Shown piece by piece: positions 21,841 to 31,517 of a stretch of DNA of 64,000 nt; within the stretch, counting starts at the first letter, position 1, and each line of letters starts with the position of its first letter. Origin of the DNA: Thalassospira profundimaris (GTDB lineage: Bacteria > Pseudomonadota > Alphaproteobacteria > Rhodospirillales > Thalassospiraceae); NCBI RefSeq assembly GCF_003326675.1, contig NZ_JPWF01000003.1, positions 124,001 to 188,000 of the forward strand, given 5' to 3'. Under the pieces are notes generated by a model. The model searched no databases and had not been told where the DNA came from. It saw only the letters and a list, made by a program, of their open reading frames with translations. The position numbers and the translations under genes were made by a program.

Positions 21841-22707
21841 CTTCTTTGGGGGATTGCGGCGCTTTTCCGCCGCCCCCGGTGTCAGACGCACAAAAGTACG
21901 ATCAGGCAAACGCAAATCGACAATCAGAACATCACGATCCAGAAGGTCATGTTCGGCAACAAGGGTTTCAAGCCGTTGCCAAGCCTTCGCCATGTCATGT
22001 TCGGGCAGACGGACAAACATGCCATTTGAAAGCTGAATGTTCCAGCGGCGATGGCCGATCCGCTGTGCGCCGGTGACCTTGGCATAAAGATCGGGAATGC
22101 TTTGAAGGGTTTGAAGCATCTCGGCTGCATTCTGCGGGGCGTCGGTTCCGACCAGAACCGGAAGATCAAGATAATCACCGAGTTCATAGTTCTGAAGCTG
22201 TTCGCCATCGCCATCAATCAGGACGTGACCGCGATCTTCGGTCTGCCACAGGGCAAGCGGTTTGCGTTCGACAACCGAGACAATCAGTGTATCGGGCAAT
22301 TGCCGTTCGACCGTTGCCGTTCGCACCCACGACAATTGTTCGATGCGTTCACGTGCGGCATCCACATCAAAGGTAATGATCGGCGTGCCGGGCTTTTGAC
22401 CAATTGCCGCCAGCAGGGCATTGGTGTCGGTTTTTTCGCGACCCGATACTTCGATGTTTTTGACTGTCATACCAAGTTCGGCGGACAGACGAATGCTTTC
22501 GGTTTCGGCGATTGCAAGCCACTTGTCAGCTTTGCCGGTATACCAAAGAGCCGTCGGAACAATGGTGACGGCACCAACAAAACCGAGCCACCACATGACA
22601 CGGGCAACCTTTTTCAGGTTGGGGACAAAGCCGTGCTTTTTATCAAGCTTCTCGCGGCGTTCGCGCGCCTGTTCTTCAAGCGTGCCAATGGTGCCTAGCG
22701 TTCGCAT
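21826..22707 (-). CDS. ftsQ: Cell division protein FtsQ
   Basis: 293-residue bitopic divisome protein. A basic cytoplasmic N terminus, one transmembrane helix (WWLGFVGAVTIVPTALWY, about 39-56), a POTRA domain (VKNIEVSGREKTDTNALLAA) and the FtsQ/DivIB beta domain follow. The start ATG has GGAGG 7 bases upstream and overlaps the end of ddl by 13 bases. Normally ftsA follows; here the transcript meets a convergent sugar operon immediately after the stop. Confidence 0.96.
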   Translation of the reverse strand: MRTLGTIGTLEEQARERREKLDKKHGFVPNLKKVARVMWWLGFVGAVTIVPTALWYTGKADKWLAIAETESIRLSAELGMTVKNIEVSGREKTDTNALLAAIGQKPGTPIITFDVDAARERIEQLSWVRTATVERQLPDTLIVSVVERKPLALWQTEDRGHVLIDGDGEQLQNYELGDYLDLPVLVGTDAPQNAAEMLQTLQSIPDLYAKVTGAQRIGHRRWNIQLSNGMFVRLPEHDMAKAWQRLETLVAEHDLLDRDVLIVDLRLPDRTFVRLTPGAAEKRRNPPKKEGAV

Positions 22708-23609
22708 GAAGCGTCCTCCACCATCCAGGCGACGATATCTGCAAAGCTTAGTCCATCATGACGGGCTGCATCCGGGACAAGCGATGTCGGCGTCATGCCC
22801 GGCTGGGTATTGATTTCAAGGATGGCGAGGCGATCCTGTTCCGGGTCATAGCGGAAATCGGCCCGCGCAACACCCCGGCAACCAAGCGCACGATAGGCTT
22901 CTTCGGCGTAGCGTTGCAGGCTGTCACGCAGGTCGCTGTGAATGTCGGCCGGAACGATATGTTCGGAACCGCCTTGCGCGTATTTCGACTCAAAATCATA
23001 GAAGGCATGATTGCCGGTCAGAATTTCGATGACTTCCATTGCCTTGCCATCCTTGACGGCAACCGTCATTTCGCGACCGGCAATGAATTCTTCCTGCATG
23101 ACACCGTCACCATGTACCCAGTCACGGGCCAGCATGTTCTGTTCTTCCTCGGCTGTCAGGATGATTTCAACGCCAACAGAAGACCCTTCGTTATTGGGCT
23201 TCAGAACATAGGGCGGGGGCATGGCTTTGCCATTGGCGATATCGCCACGTGTCACCCAGGTGTGGCGGGCACACGGAATTTCATATTCGGCAAACATCGC
23301 CTTGGCGGACATTTTATCCATGGCAATGGCCGATGCCCGCACACCGGAATGGGTATAGGGGATATTCATGATTTCAAGCAGCCCCTGAACCGCGCCGTCT
23401 TCGCCCCAACGCCCGTGCAGGGCATTGAAAATCACGTCGGGTTTGGGGTCCATCGAGGCAAGCTGATGGGCAAGATCACGGGTGGCATCGACCTCGGTGA
23501 CTTGATAGCCCTTTTCACGTAGGGCCTTTGCACATTCGCGCCCGGATGAAAGGGATACTTCGCGTTCTGCTGACCAACCGCCAAGAATGACAGCGACATG
23601 TTTGCTCAT
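22695..23609 (-). CDS. ddl: D-alanine--D-alanine ligase
   Basis: 304-residue ATP-grasp ligase that makes the D-Ala-D-Ala dipeptide for peptidoglycan. Motifs: AVILGGWSAEREVSLSSG, ALHGRWGEDGAVQG, PYVLKPNNEGSSVGV and, near the end, LEINTQPGMTPTSLVPD. The ATG overlaps the murB stop (ATGA) and has AGGA upstream. DdlB type, embedded in the dcw cluster. Confidence 0.97.
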   Translation of the reverse strand: MSKHVAVILGGWSAEREVSLSSGRECAKALREKGYQVTEVDATRDLAHQLASMDPKPDVIFNALHGRWGEDGAVQGLLEIMNIPYTHSGVRASAIAMDKMSAKAMFAEYEIPCARHTWVTRGDIANGKAMPPPYVLKPNNEGSSVGVEIILTAEEEQNMLARDWVHGDGVMQEEFIAGREMTVAVKDGKAMEVIEILTGNHAFYDFESKYAQGGSEHIVPADIHSDLRDSLQRYAEEAYRALGCRGVARADFRYDPEQDRLAILEINTQPGMTPTSLVPDAARHDGLSFADIVAWMVEDASCER

Positions 23610-24550
23610 GCGTCTTTTCCTATGATCGAGTGGCCAAGACGTTCGCCAATACGCCGGATTTCCCAGCGCAGCTCAACGCCGCTATGTGCTTTAACCCGTT
23701 TGCGGACTTCATCGCCCAACTCTTCAAGATCAAGTGCGGTGGCATCACCGGTGTTGATCATGAAATTGCAATGCTGTTCGGACATCTGCGCGCCACCGAT
23801 GGTAAGTCCGCGGCATCCGGCCGCATCAATGACTTCCCATGCGCGTTGTGGCACCGGATTGGCAAAGGTCGACCCGCCGGTGCGCGATTTGATTGGTTGC
23901 GATCCGGCGCGGGCCTGTTGAATTTCGTCCATGCGCTTGGCGATGTCTGCCGGATCACCGGGCGTACCGCGCAAGATGGCCGATGTGAAAATCCAGTCTT
24001 CGGGCAAATCGCAATGACGATATGACATGCCCATTTGATCGGGCGTCACAATGTGCAAATCACCTTTGCCATCAAGTGCGGTGGCCGAAATCAGGACATC
24101 CTTGATTTCGCTGCCATAGGCGCCGGCATTCATACGAAGTGCGCCGCCGATGGTTCCGGGAATCCCGGACAGGAATTCAAGGCCTGCTATGCCAGCTTGC
24201 TGTGCGACCTGCGCGACATTCAGATCAAGCGCACCTGCACCAACATGAAGATCGCCATCCTTGATCGCCGCATCGGTAAAGGGACGTCCTAACCGGACAA
24301 CAACGCCACGAATGCCACCATCCCGAACCAAAAGGTTGGAGCCGACGCCAATCACCGTGACCGGCATGTCGTCGGGTTTGCCTTTCAGAAAACCGGCAAG
24401 ATCGGCTTCATCGGCCGGGCGGAACATCACATCGGCCGGGCCGCCAACCTGAAACCAGGTGACCTTTGCCAGTTGCGCGCCTTCACGCAGCTTGCCCCGT
24501 ACCTTGGGCAGGCGGTCGATCAGCGGTGTATGGTGTCCCGGCGTGCTCAT
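23606..24550 (-). CDS. murB: UDP-N-acetylenolpyruvoylglucosamine reductase MurB
   Basis: 314-residue FAD enzyme that reduces UDP-GlcNAc-enolpyruvate to UDP-MurNAc. FAD-binding motifs GVGSNLLVRDGG and GIPGTIGGALRMNAGAYG; the C-terminal domain has the active Ser in TGGSTFANP and a Glu in ELRWEIRRIG. ATG 24550 lies 8 bases after the murC stop and is preferred to an upstream in-frame codon at 24604 that would run into murC. The stop overlaps the ddl start. Confidence 0.96.
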   Translation of the reverse strand: MSTPGHHTPLIDRLPKVRGKLREGAQLAKVTWFQVGGPADVMFRPADEADLAGFLKGKPDDMPVTVIGVGSNLLVRDGGIRGVVVRLGRPFTDAAIKDGDLHVGAGALDLNVAQVAQQAGIAGLEFLSGIPGTIGGALRMNAGAYGSEIKDVLISATALDGKGDLHIVTPDQMGMSYRHCDLPEDWIFTSAILRGTPGDPADIAKRMDEIQQARAGSQPIKSRTGGSTFANPVPQRAWEVIDAAGCRGLTIGGAQMSEQHCNFMINTGDATALDLEELGDEVRKRVKAHSGVELRWEIRRIGERLGHSIIGKDA

Positions 24551-24558
24551 AGGGTGTC

Positions 24559-25968
24559 TCAGTTCTTCAGGGCTTCGAGTTGTGCGGGCAGGGCGTTTGC
24601 CCATGCACTGATGGAACCGGCGCCAAGACAGACAACAAGGTCGCCCGGCTTGGCTTCGTTTGCGATGGTTTCGGCCAGTTTGTCCGGCCCTTCAAGGGCG
24701 CTGACATGGCGGTGACCACGATTGCGCAACCCTTCGACAAGGGCGTCACGCGATGCGCCTTCAATCGGGCTTTCACCGGCTTCGTAAACATCGGCGACAA
24801 TCACGCTGTCGGCATCGTTAAAGCAGGTACAGAAATCTTCAAACAGGTCATGCAGGCGCGAATAGCGGTGCGGCTGAACCACGGCAATGACATTGTTCTG
24901 CGTCGCTTGACGGGCGGCTTTGAGAACCGCTTTGATTTCGACCGGGTGATGGCCGTAATCGTCAATGATGGTCACGCCATCAACTTCGCCGGTTTTGGTA
25001 AAGCGGCGCTTGACCCCGGTAAAGCCGTCAAAGGCGGATACGATTTTCTCGTCGGGAATGCCAAGTTCAAGTGCAACCGTGATCGCAGCCAGCGAGTTCG
25101 ATACGTTGTGATCACCCACCATCGGCAGACGGACATCCTTGATCACACGTTCTTCGCTATCAACGCGTTCGCGAATGACAACGTCAAAGATGCTTTCGCC
25201 AATATTGGTGCGCACATTGACCGCACGGACATCGGCCTGCGGCGAGAAGCCAAAGGTAAAAATACGGCGATCCGTCACCTTGCCAATCAGGGCCTGAACT
25301 TCGGGATGGTCAATGCACAGAACGGCAAAGCCATAGAACGGGATGTTCTGAACGAAGTTTTTGAATGCTTCGCGCAGTTGATCGAAATCTTTCCAGTGAT
25401 CAAGATGTTCGGGATCGATATTGGTGACAACCGAAATCGTGGACGGAACTTTGACGAATGTGCCATCCGACTCATCGGCTTCGACGACCATCCAGTCGCC
25501 TTCGCCAAGGCGGGCATTGGTGCCGTATGAATTGATGATGCCGCCATTGATCACGGTCGGATCAAGCCCGGCCGCATCAAGCATGGTTGCCACCAGCGAT
25601 GTGGTGGTGGTTTTGCCATGCGTGCCACCAATCGCAATTGCTGCCTTAAGGCGCATCAGTTCGGCCAGCATTTCTGCACGGCGGACAACCGGGATCATTT
25701 CCGCACGCGCGGCAACGACTTCGGGGTTGTTCGGTTTGACCGCGGTGGAAATCACAACCACCTTGGCCTCTTCAACATTCGACCCCTGATGGCCGATAAA
25801 GACCTTGATGCCAAGACCGCGCAGACGCTGCACATTGGCATTGTCAGAAATATCCGATCCCTGAACCGAATAACCAAGGTTATGCAGAATTTCGGCAATA
25901 CCGGACATGCCGATGCCACCAATACCGACAAAGTGGATGGTGCCGATGTTGAGCGGCAAGGTGTTCAT
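24559..25968 (-). CDS. murC: UDP-N-acetylmuramate--L-alanine ligase MurC
   Basis: 469-residue Mur ligase adding L-Ala to UDP-MurNAc. N-terminal Rossmann motif [20 protein letters not shown] loop [13 protein letters not shown], and central [10 protein letters not shown]; the C-terminal domain has [17 protein letters not shown] 25968 is chosen because AGGAG lies 7 bases upstream; an ATG at 25983 overlaps the murG stop codon but has no SD. Confidence 0.97.
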   Translation of the reverse strand: MNTLPLNIGTIHFVGIGGIGMSGIAEILHNLGYSVQGSDISDNANVQRLRGLGIKVFIGHQGSNVEEAKVVVISTAVKPNNPEVVAARAEMIPVVRRAEMLAELMRLKAAIAIGGTHGKTTTTSLVATMLDAAGLDPTVINGGIINSYGTNARLGEGDWMVVEADESDGTFVKVPSTISVVTNIDPEHLDHWKDFDQLREAFKNFVQNIPFYGFAVLCIDHPEVQALIGKVTDRRIFTFGFSPQADVRAVNVRTNIGESIFDVVIRERVDSEERVIKDVRLPMVGDHNVSNSLAAITVALELGIPDEKIVSAFDGFTGVKRRFTKTGEVDGVTIIDDYGHHPVEIKAVLKAARQATQNNVIAVVQPHRYSRLHDLFEDFCTCFNDADSVIVADVYEAGESPIEGASRDALVEGLRNRGHRHVSALEGPDKLAETIANEAKPGDLVVCLGAGSISAWANALPAQLEALKN

Positions 25969-25979
25969 TGCATGTCTCC

Positions 25980-27176
25980 TCATACCTTCTGGGCGTCTTT
26001 CTGCATGTTCTGGTTGTTCGGGCTTCCGGCCGGGTTCAGGCCCAGCATATCAAGCACCATATCTGCCAGCCGTTCGGCGGCATTGGCGCGACCGCTGCTT
26101 TTGGCGGCCTTTGCCGCGCGCGTCAAGGCCGCCGGATTGGTTAAAAGTTTGGTCAGGCGCTCAGACACCAGTTCACTGGTAAAGCGATCCTGTGGCAGCA
26201 ACCATGCCCCGCCAGAATCTTCGACCTGCTGGGCGTTAAAACGTTGATGATCATCAATGGCATGGGGCAGGGGAACCAGAAAACCCGGACGACCTGCCGC
26301 CGTCAGTTCGGCAACTGTCGATGCCCCGGATCGTGCAATCACCAAATGGCAATCACGCAATTTTTCGGGAATATCGTTGATGAAAGATGCAAGCGTGACA
26401 TCAATCAATGTTCCCTCATAGGTCGCGCGCACAGCATCAATATCTTCGTCCCGGGCCTGCTGGGTTACATGAAGGCGTTTGCGAATATCTTCGGGCAGGC
26501 TGACAAGCGCATTTGGCAGGACCTCGGACAGAATGCGCGCACCTTGCGATCCGCCGGTGATCAAAAGACGGATCGGGCCGTCTTCGGTCGGGGCGACATA
26601 GTCGCTGGCGGCAAGGGCCGCGACCTCGGCGCGGACCGGGTTGCCCGTCCAGATGACTTTCGCCTCGTCACCTGGCGCGATCATCGTGACTTTGGAAAAG
26701 GATGTGGCAATGCGTTCGGCGTTGCTGGCGACCAGCCGGTTTGCCCGGCCCAGAACCGCGTTCTGTTCGTGAATGGCATAGGGAATGCCAAGCCACTTCG
26801 CCGACATGGTGGCCGGGATCGATGCATATCCGCCAAAGCCGATCACAGCGGCCGGTTTGGCCTTTTTGATCAGGGATCGCGCCTTTAACGTGCCAAGGCT
26901 CAGTCGAAGTGCGCCGGTCAGGCGACCCTTGATGCCTTTTCCGGCAATGCCACCAGCGGGCAGGATGACGGTTTCAACACCTTCAACGCCGTCGGTATAG
27001 CGTGCCGCACGGGCATCTGTGAAAAACAGAACCTTGGCACCGCGTCGGACCAGTGATTTGGACAAGGCAACGGCGGGGAACATATGGCCGCCGGTTCCGC
27101 CCGATGTTACGGCGATCACTTGTCCGGCAAGCGGTGTGTCCGTGGCGGAAGTATCGAGATTTGCGAAGTCAGTCAT
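25980..27176 (-). CDS. murG: Lipid II synthase glycosyltransferase MurG
   Basis: 398-residue GT28 glycosyltransferase on the cytoplasmic membrane face. It transfers GlcNAc from UDP-GlcNAc to lipid I. Motifs: [20 protein letters not shown] near the N terminus, [31 protein letters not shown], and the C-terminal [20 protein letters not shown] with [17 protein letters not shown] 27176 preferred; GTG 27185 is possible. There are about 20 residues before the family start. A small inverted repeat CCGGGA-AGG-TCCCGG lies at 27204-27218 in its leader, downstream of the GNAT gene. Confidence 0.96.
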   Translation of the reverse strand: MTDFANLDTSATDTPLAGQVIAVTSGGTGGHMFPAVALSKSLVRRGAKVLFFTDARAARYTDGVEGVETVILPAGGIAGKGIKGRLTGALRLSLGTLKARSLIKKAKPAAVIGFGGYASIPATMSAKWLGIPYAIHEQNAVLGRANRLVASNAERIATSFSKVTMIAPGDEAKVIWTGNPVRAEVAALAASDYVAPTEDGPIRLLITGGSQGARILSEVLPNALVSLPEDIRKRLHVTQQARDEDIDAVRATYEGTLIDVTLASFINDIPEKLRDCHLVIARSGASTVAELTAAGRPGFLVPLPHAIDDHQRFNAQQVEDSGGAWLLPQDRFTSELVSERLTKLLTNPAALTRAAKAAKSSGRANAAERLADMVLDMLGLNPAGSPNNQNMQKDAQKV

Positions 27177-27358
27177 CTTGTCCACACGTTAAACGACGCA
27201 GTACCGGGAAGGTCCCGGACAGTTACCCCACATCAGAACCCGGTAAAGGTTAATATCCCTTCAAGCGCGGGTGTTTATCGGGGAAGATTTTGTCGTTTTT
27301 TGGGGCAGACTGTGAATTTCGATGCCATGGCGTCTCGAAAGTCGTGCTCATCGATTTT

Positions 27359-27823
27359 CTAGATCGTGTCGATCTTGTAGAGGACTGAATCGTCGCGTTT
27401 TGCAATCCGGTCATAAAGCTTCTGGGCGCCAAGGTTATCCTTGGCTGTCAGCCAGTAAAGACGAACCCAGTTGCTCTTTCTTGCGTGATCTTGAAGGGCT
27501 GTCATCATCAACCCACCGATACCACGGCCTCGTTGATCAGGTTCCACCCAGAAATCTTCAAGATACGCGACATTGCGCAATGTGAAGGTGTGGGGATGGA
27601 CAATCAGATGGGCAAACCCGACGACGGTCTGATCGCCCGTTTCGGTGTGGCAATCAATTGCAAGCCAAGCCTGCATTGGATGGTCAAGGTCAAGGATACG
27701 GGACCACAGACCGTCAATTACATCGTCTGACATGTCGGGCGCGCCAAACTGAACAATGTTCTTGCGCCAAAGATGTTCCCATCCAGCGCGATGTTCTGGC
27801 TTGGCTTGTCCGACTTCAATCAT
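27359..27823 (-). CDS. GNAT-family acetyltransferase inside the dcw cluster
   Basis: 154-residue GNAT N-acetyltransferase. The acetyl-CoA pyrophosphate loop is VEPDQRGRGIGGLMMTALQ (about 92-110), preceded by the strand LRNVAYLEDFW and followed by VRLYWLTAKDNLGAQKLYDR. It begins 27 bases after ftsW on the same strand and is followed by a 180-bp gap before murG, so it is probably transcribed with the cell wall genes. This gene is not part of the standard dcw set. The substrate is unknown; similarity to amino-acid or polyamine acetyltransferases is only general. Confidence 0.88.
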   Translation of the reverse strand: MIEVGQAKPEHRAGWEHLWRKNIVQFGAPDMSDDVIDGLWSRILDLDHPMQAWLAIDCHTETGDQTVVGFAHLIVHPHTFTLRNVAYLEDFWVEPDQRGRGIGGLMMTALQDHARKSNWVRLYWLTAKDNLGAQKLYDRIAKRDDSVLYKIDTI

Positions 27824-27849
27824 GATGCTGACTTTAAAATTATCCGAAG

Positions 27850-28989
27850 TTACTCGCCCGGCCGTTTGCGGGTCAGGGCAAGGACAAAGCCCATGCCAAT
27901 CGCAATGCCAATGGTTGCCGAGCCGCCATAGGAAACGAACGGCAAGGTCATGCCCTTTGGCGGGACAAGTTGCAGGGTCGATGCCATGTTAATGACCGCC
28001 TGCAAGCCGAACTGAACCAGAATACCGGTCACAGCCAGAACCACAAACAGGTTGCGTTCCCCCATCAGACGCGAAAGGCCGCGCATGATGATAAAGGTAA
28101 AGACACCGACCACCAGCACGCAGAACAGCAAGCCGAATTCTTCACCGGCGACGGCAAAGATAAAGTCGGAATGCGCATCGGGGATGGAATTCTTGACCCA
28201 GCCTTCACCGGGGCCGCGGCCCATGATGCCGCCGCTCATGAAGGCTTCCATCGATCGTTCGATCTGATAGTTGTCACCAGATGCCGGATCAAGGAAACGG
28301 TCCACGCGTGACTGAACGTGCGGCAGGATCAGATAGGCGCTGACTGCAAGGCCAACCGCGCCCAAACCAAGGCAGAACACCAGAATGATCGGAAGCCCGG
28401 CCAGGAAAATCTGAACCGACCAGATGGATGTGACAACAACGGTCTGGCCAAAATCCGGCTGGATCATCAAAAGGAAAATACAGACTGCCAGCATCAGGCA
28501 GCTGACGATATAGCCGGGGAAATTCGGGTTAAGCCGACCTTCGGCAAACATCCATGCCACAACGACCGCAAAGGCCGGTTTCAGGAATTCCGAGGGTTGC
28601 AGGTTGATACCCGCAACATTGATCCAGCGCACCGCACCCTTGATGTCCGATCCGATAAAGGGTGTGATGATCAAAAGGAAAATCACCCCCAAAAACATGA
28701 TGGATGCCAGTCGCCGGACCCATTTCACCGGCAAAAGTGAAATGCCAAACATGCACGCGACTGCCATGCCAAGGAAGATGAACTGACGGGTCACGAAGTG
28801 GAAGCTGTCGACATTGATGCGGTCGGCCACGGGCGGACTGGCCGACATGACCAAAAGGGCACCAATGCCCATCAACAAAATGATAGCGGCCAGCAACCAG
28901 CGATCAACCGTCCACCACCAGATACCCAGAACGGACGTATCGGCACGTGAAAAGGCGATGTTGCTGTTATTGCCAAAAATCGACTTCAT
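27850..28989 (-). CDS. ftsW: SEDS peptidoglycan glycosyltransferase FtsW
   Basis: 379-residue polytopic membrane protein that polymerises septal peptidoglycan together with FtsI. SEDS motifs are present: NLQPSEFLKPAFAV, MGRGPGEGWVKNSIPDAHSDFIFAVAGEEFG (quoted in part: GPGEG and HSDFIFAVAGEEFG) and the terminal PFVSYGGSATIGIAIGMGFV. The ATG overlaps the murD stop (ATGA). Confidence 0.97.
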   Translation of the reverse strand: MKSIFGNNSNIAFSRADTSVLGIWWWTVDRWLLAAIILLMGIGALLVMSASPPVADRINVDSFHFVTRQFIFLGMAVACMFGISLLPVKWVRRLASIMFLGVIFLLIITPFIGSDIKGAVRWINVAGINLQPSEFLKPAFAVVVAWMFAEGRLNPNFPGYIVSCLMLAVCIFLLMIQPDFGQTVVVTSIWSVQIFLAGLPIILVFCLGLGAVGLAVSAYLILPHVQSRVDRFLDPASGDNYQIERSMEAFMSGGIMGRGPGEGWVKNSIPDAHSDFIFAVAGEEFGLLFCVLVVGVFTFIIMRGLSRLMGERNLFVVLAVTGILVQFGLQAVINMASTLQLVPPKGMTLPFVSYGGSATIGIAIGMGFVLALTRKRPGE

Positions 28990-30392
28990 GCGCCTACCTT
29001 CCCGGCTGTATTGGCATCGGCCAGTTGGGAATACAGATCGCGGAAAGCATCGCCGCGTGCTTCAAAGCTTTTGAACTGATCAAAGGATGCGCAGGCCGGG
29101 GTGAGCATGACAACAGCCGTTTCTTCGCCACCGGAAAGGGCATCCTTCAAGGCGGCCTTTGTCGCGACATCAAGGGTTTTGCATTTTTCCCAGGGCAGGT
29201 CGTTACCAAGGGTCAGGGCAAAGGCATCTTCTGCCTCGCCGATCAGGTAGGCCTTCTTGATGTTGGGATAAAATTCTTCAAGTCCGGCGATGCCGCCTTC
29301 CTTGGGTTTGCCGCCAACGATCCAGTGAATGTTCTGATAGGCCGAAAGCGCCTTTGCCGATGCTTCGGCATTGGTGGCCTTGCTGTCATTGACAAAAATG
29401 ACGTTACCAATGCTGCCCAACCGTTCCTGACGATGGGCAAGACCCGGAAATGTCATGATCCCGTCAATGATGCGGGTGGCATCAACGCCGCGTGCCCGGC
29501 ACAGGCCATAGGCAAAGGCAATGTTCTGCCAGTTATGTTTGCCCGGCATGTGGGTAACGGTCGCAAGATCAAGGATCTGCGTTTTGGCACCCGTAAGGTC
29601 ATCAATCAGCCAGCCGTTTTCATCGACAAAGATGCCGTGATCGACCGTGGATTTGACGGATACTTCGATGATGTGACGTCCGCCTTCACGGGCAAGTTCA
29701 ACCGCCATCTTGGCGCAAGGTTCATCATCCACGGAAATGATCGCCCATTTCGGGCCCTTGTTGCGGGCAAAGATTTGGCGCTTCGCCCCGATATATCCAT
29801 CCATCCCGCCATGACGGTCCAGATGATCCGGGGTGATGTTCAAAAGGGCACAGGCATCAAAGGCCGCATGTTCAAGAAGATCAAGCTGATAAGATGACAA
29901 TTCAAGAACAAGGCAATCGTCGACCGTGGATGGTTCAAGCCCAAGGGCCGCATTGCCAAGATTGCCACCCGCCTGGGTTTTGATCCCGGCCTGCGCAATG
30001 ATGTGGGCAGTCAGAGCGGTGGTTGTCGATTTGCCATTGGTGCCGGTGATTGCCAATGTCGGAACATCGGGCTGTGCGGTGCACAGCAGTTCGACATCAC
30101 AAATGATCGGTTTTCCTGCGCGGCGTGCCTTTTCAGCCGCCGGATGCGGGGTCGGGAAGGTGGACGGAATGCCCGGGCTGATGACCAGCATATCGGGTTC
30201 CGTCCAGTCACATTCCGCAAGATTGATCGGGGCAAGGCCCAGTGGTTCGATCTGTTCGCGACCGGCGGGATTATCATCCCACGCCCAGACTATGGCACCG
30301 GAATTGATCAATGCCTTTACGCTGGCAAGGCCCGATTTTCCGAGGCCCAGGACCGCAATGGTTTTGCCGCGCAGATGCGAAAGATCAATCAC
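28986..30392 (-). CDS. murD: UDP-N-acetylmuramoylalanine--D-glutamate ligase MurD
   Basis: 468-residue Mur ligase adding D-Glu. N-terminal VLGLGKSGLASVKAL, ATP loop AITGTNGKSTTTAL, central LNITPDHLDRHGGM and C-terminal FVNDSKATNAEASAKAL with VGGKPKEGG. The start is GTG 30392 with AAGGA about 10 bases upstream. It ends overlapping ftsW. Confidence 0.97.
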   Translation of the reverse strand: MIDLSHLRGKTIAVLGLGKSGLASVKALINSGAIVWAWDDNPAGREQIEPLGLAPINLAECDWTEPDMLVISPGIPSTFPTPHPAAEKARRAGKPIICDVELLCTAQPDVPTLAITGTNGKSTTTALTAHIIAQAGIKTQAGGNLGNAALGLEPSTVDDCLVLELSSYQLDLLEHAAFDACALLNITPDHLDRHGGMDGYIGAKRQIFARNKGPKWAIISVDDEPCAKMAVELAREGGRHIIEVSVKSTVDHGIFVDENGWLIDDLTGAKTQILDLATVTHMPGKHNWQNIAFAYGLCRARGVDATRIIDGIMTFPGLAHRQERLGSIGNVIFVNDSKATNAEASAKALSAYQNIHWIVGGKPKEGGIAGLEEFYPNIKKAYLIGEAEDAFALTLGNDLPWEKCKTLDVATKAALKDALSGGEETAVVMLTPACASFDQFKSFEARGDAFRDLYSQLADANTAGKVGA

Positions 30393-30404
30393 GATGGGGC
30401 GTCC

Positions 30405-31493
30405 TTACCGAAGTTTCAGAGTGGCAAGACCAACAAGGGCCAGAATAACCGCGATGATCCAGAACCGGATCACGATGGTCGGTTCCTGCCAGCCTTTTTT
30501 CTCGAAATGGTGATGAAGCGGGGCCATGCGGAACACGCGCTTGCCGGTCAGTTTGAACGACCCGACCTGAATGATCACAGACAGGGTTTCCAGAACAAAC
30601 AGACCGCCGATAATCGCCAGAACAAGTTCATGCTTGGTCACAACCGAAACCGCGCCCAAGGCACCACCAAGGGCAAGTGATCCGGTGTCGCCCATAAACA
30701 CCATCGCAGGCGGGGCGTTGTACCACAAGAATCCAAGACCAGCCCCGACAAGGGCCCCAAGGAAGATGGTAAGCTCGCCCGATCCGGCGACATAATGGAC
30801 CTGAAGATATTCGGCAAACTGAACGTTACCGATCAGATACGTGATCAGTGCAAAACTTGCAGCCGCAATCATCACCGGGACAATCGCAAGACCATCAAGA
30901 CCATCCGTCAGGTTGACCGAATTTGATGCGCCAACCATGACAAACATGGCAAACGGAACAAAGAACCACCCCAGATCCAGCAGGAAATTCTTGAAGAACG
31001 GGAAGGCAAGTGCGGTCGAAAGCGGATCGGCGGTATTATAAGAAATCCACCATGCAGCAAGGGCGGCAATCGAAAATTGCCCCAACAGTTTGAGCTTGCC
31101 CGGGAGGCCCTTGGTGTTTTTCTTTGAAACTTTAAGATAGTCGTCAAGGAAGCCCAGGAAGCCATATCCGATGGTGACCAGCAAAACCGCCCAGACATAG
31201 GCGTTGGTCAAATCGGCCCACAGAAGAGTGGCAATCGTCGTGGACAGCAACAGCAAAAGGCCGCCCATGGTCGGCGTGCCTTTTTTGGTCAAAAGGTGGC
31301 TTTCAGGGCCATCTTCGCGGATCGGTTGTCCTTCGCTTTGCTTGGAACGCAACCAGTTGATCAGGGACGGACCCAGCACAAAGGCAAGGACCAGCGATGT
31401 GATGATCGCGCCGCCGGTTCGGAAGGTAATGTACCGAAACAGGTTCAATACCGGCATCTGATCAGACAGTTGATAAAGCAGATTATAGAGCAT
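30405..31493 (-). CDS. mraY: Phospho-MurNAc-pentapeptide transferase MraY
   Basis: 362-residue polytopic enzyme that transfers phospho-MurNAc-pentapeptide to undecaprenyl phosphate, giving lipid I. The aspartate-rich motif [33 protein letters not shown] and the HHH loop [11 protein letters not shown] are all present. Confidence 0.98.
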   Translation of the reverse strand: MLYNLLYQLSDQMPVLNLFRYITFRTGGAIITSLVLAFVLGPSLINWLRSKQSEGQPIREDGPESHLLTKKGTPTMGGLLLLLSTTIATLLWADLTNAYVWAVLLVTIGYGFLGFLDDYLKVSKKNTKGLPGKLKLLGQFSIAALAAWWISYNTADPLSTALAFPFFKNFLLDLGWFFVPFAMFVMVGASNSVNLTDGLDGLAIVPVMIAAASFALITYLIGNVQFAEYLQVHYVAGSGELTIFLGALVGAGLGFLWYNAPPAMVFMGDTGSLALGGALGAVSVVTKHELVLAIIGGLFVLETLSVIIQVGSFKLTGKRVFRMAPLHHHFEKKGWQEPTIVIRFWIIAVILALVGLATLKLR

Positions 31494-31517
31494 TGCTCTG
31501 GTCGTTCCTTCTGCGAC

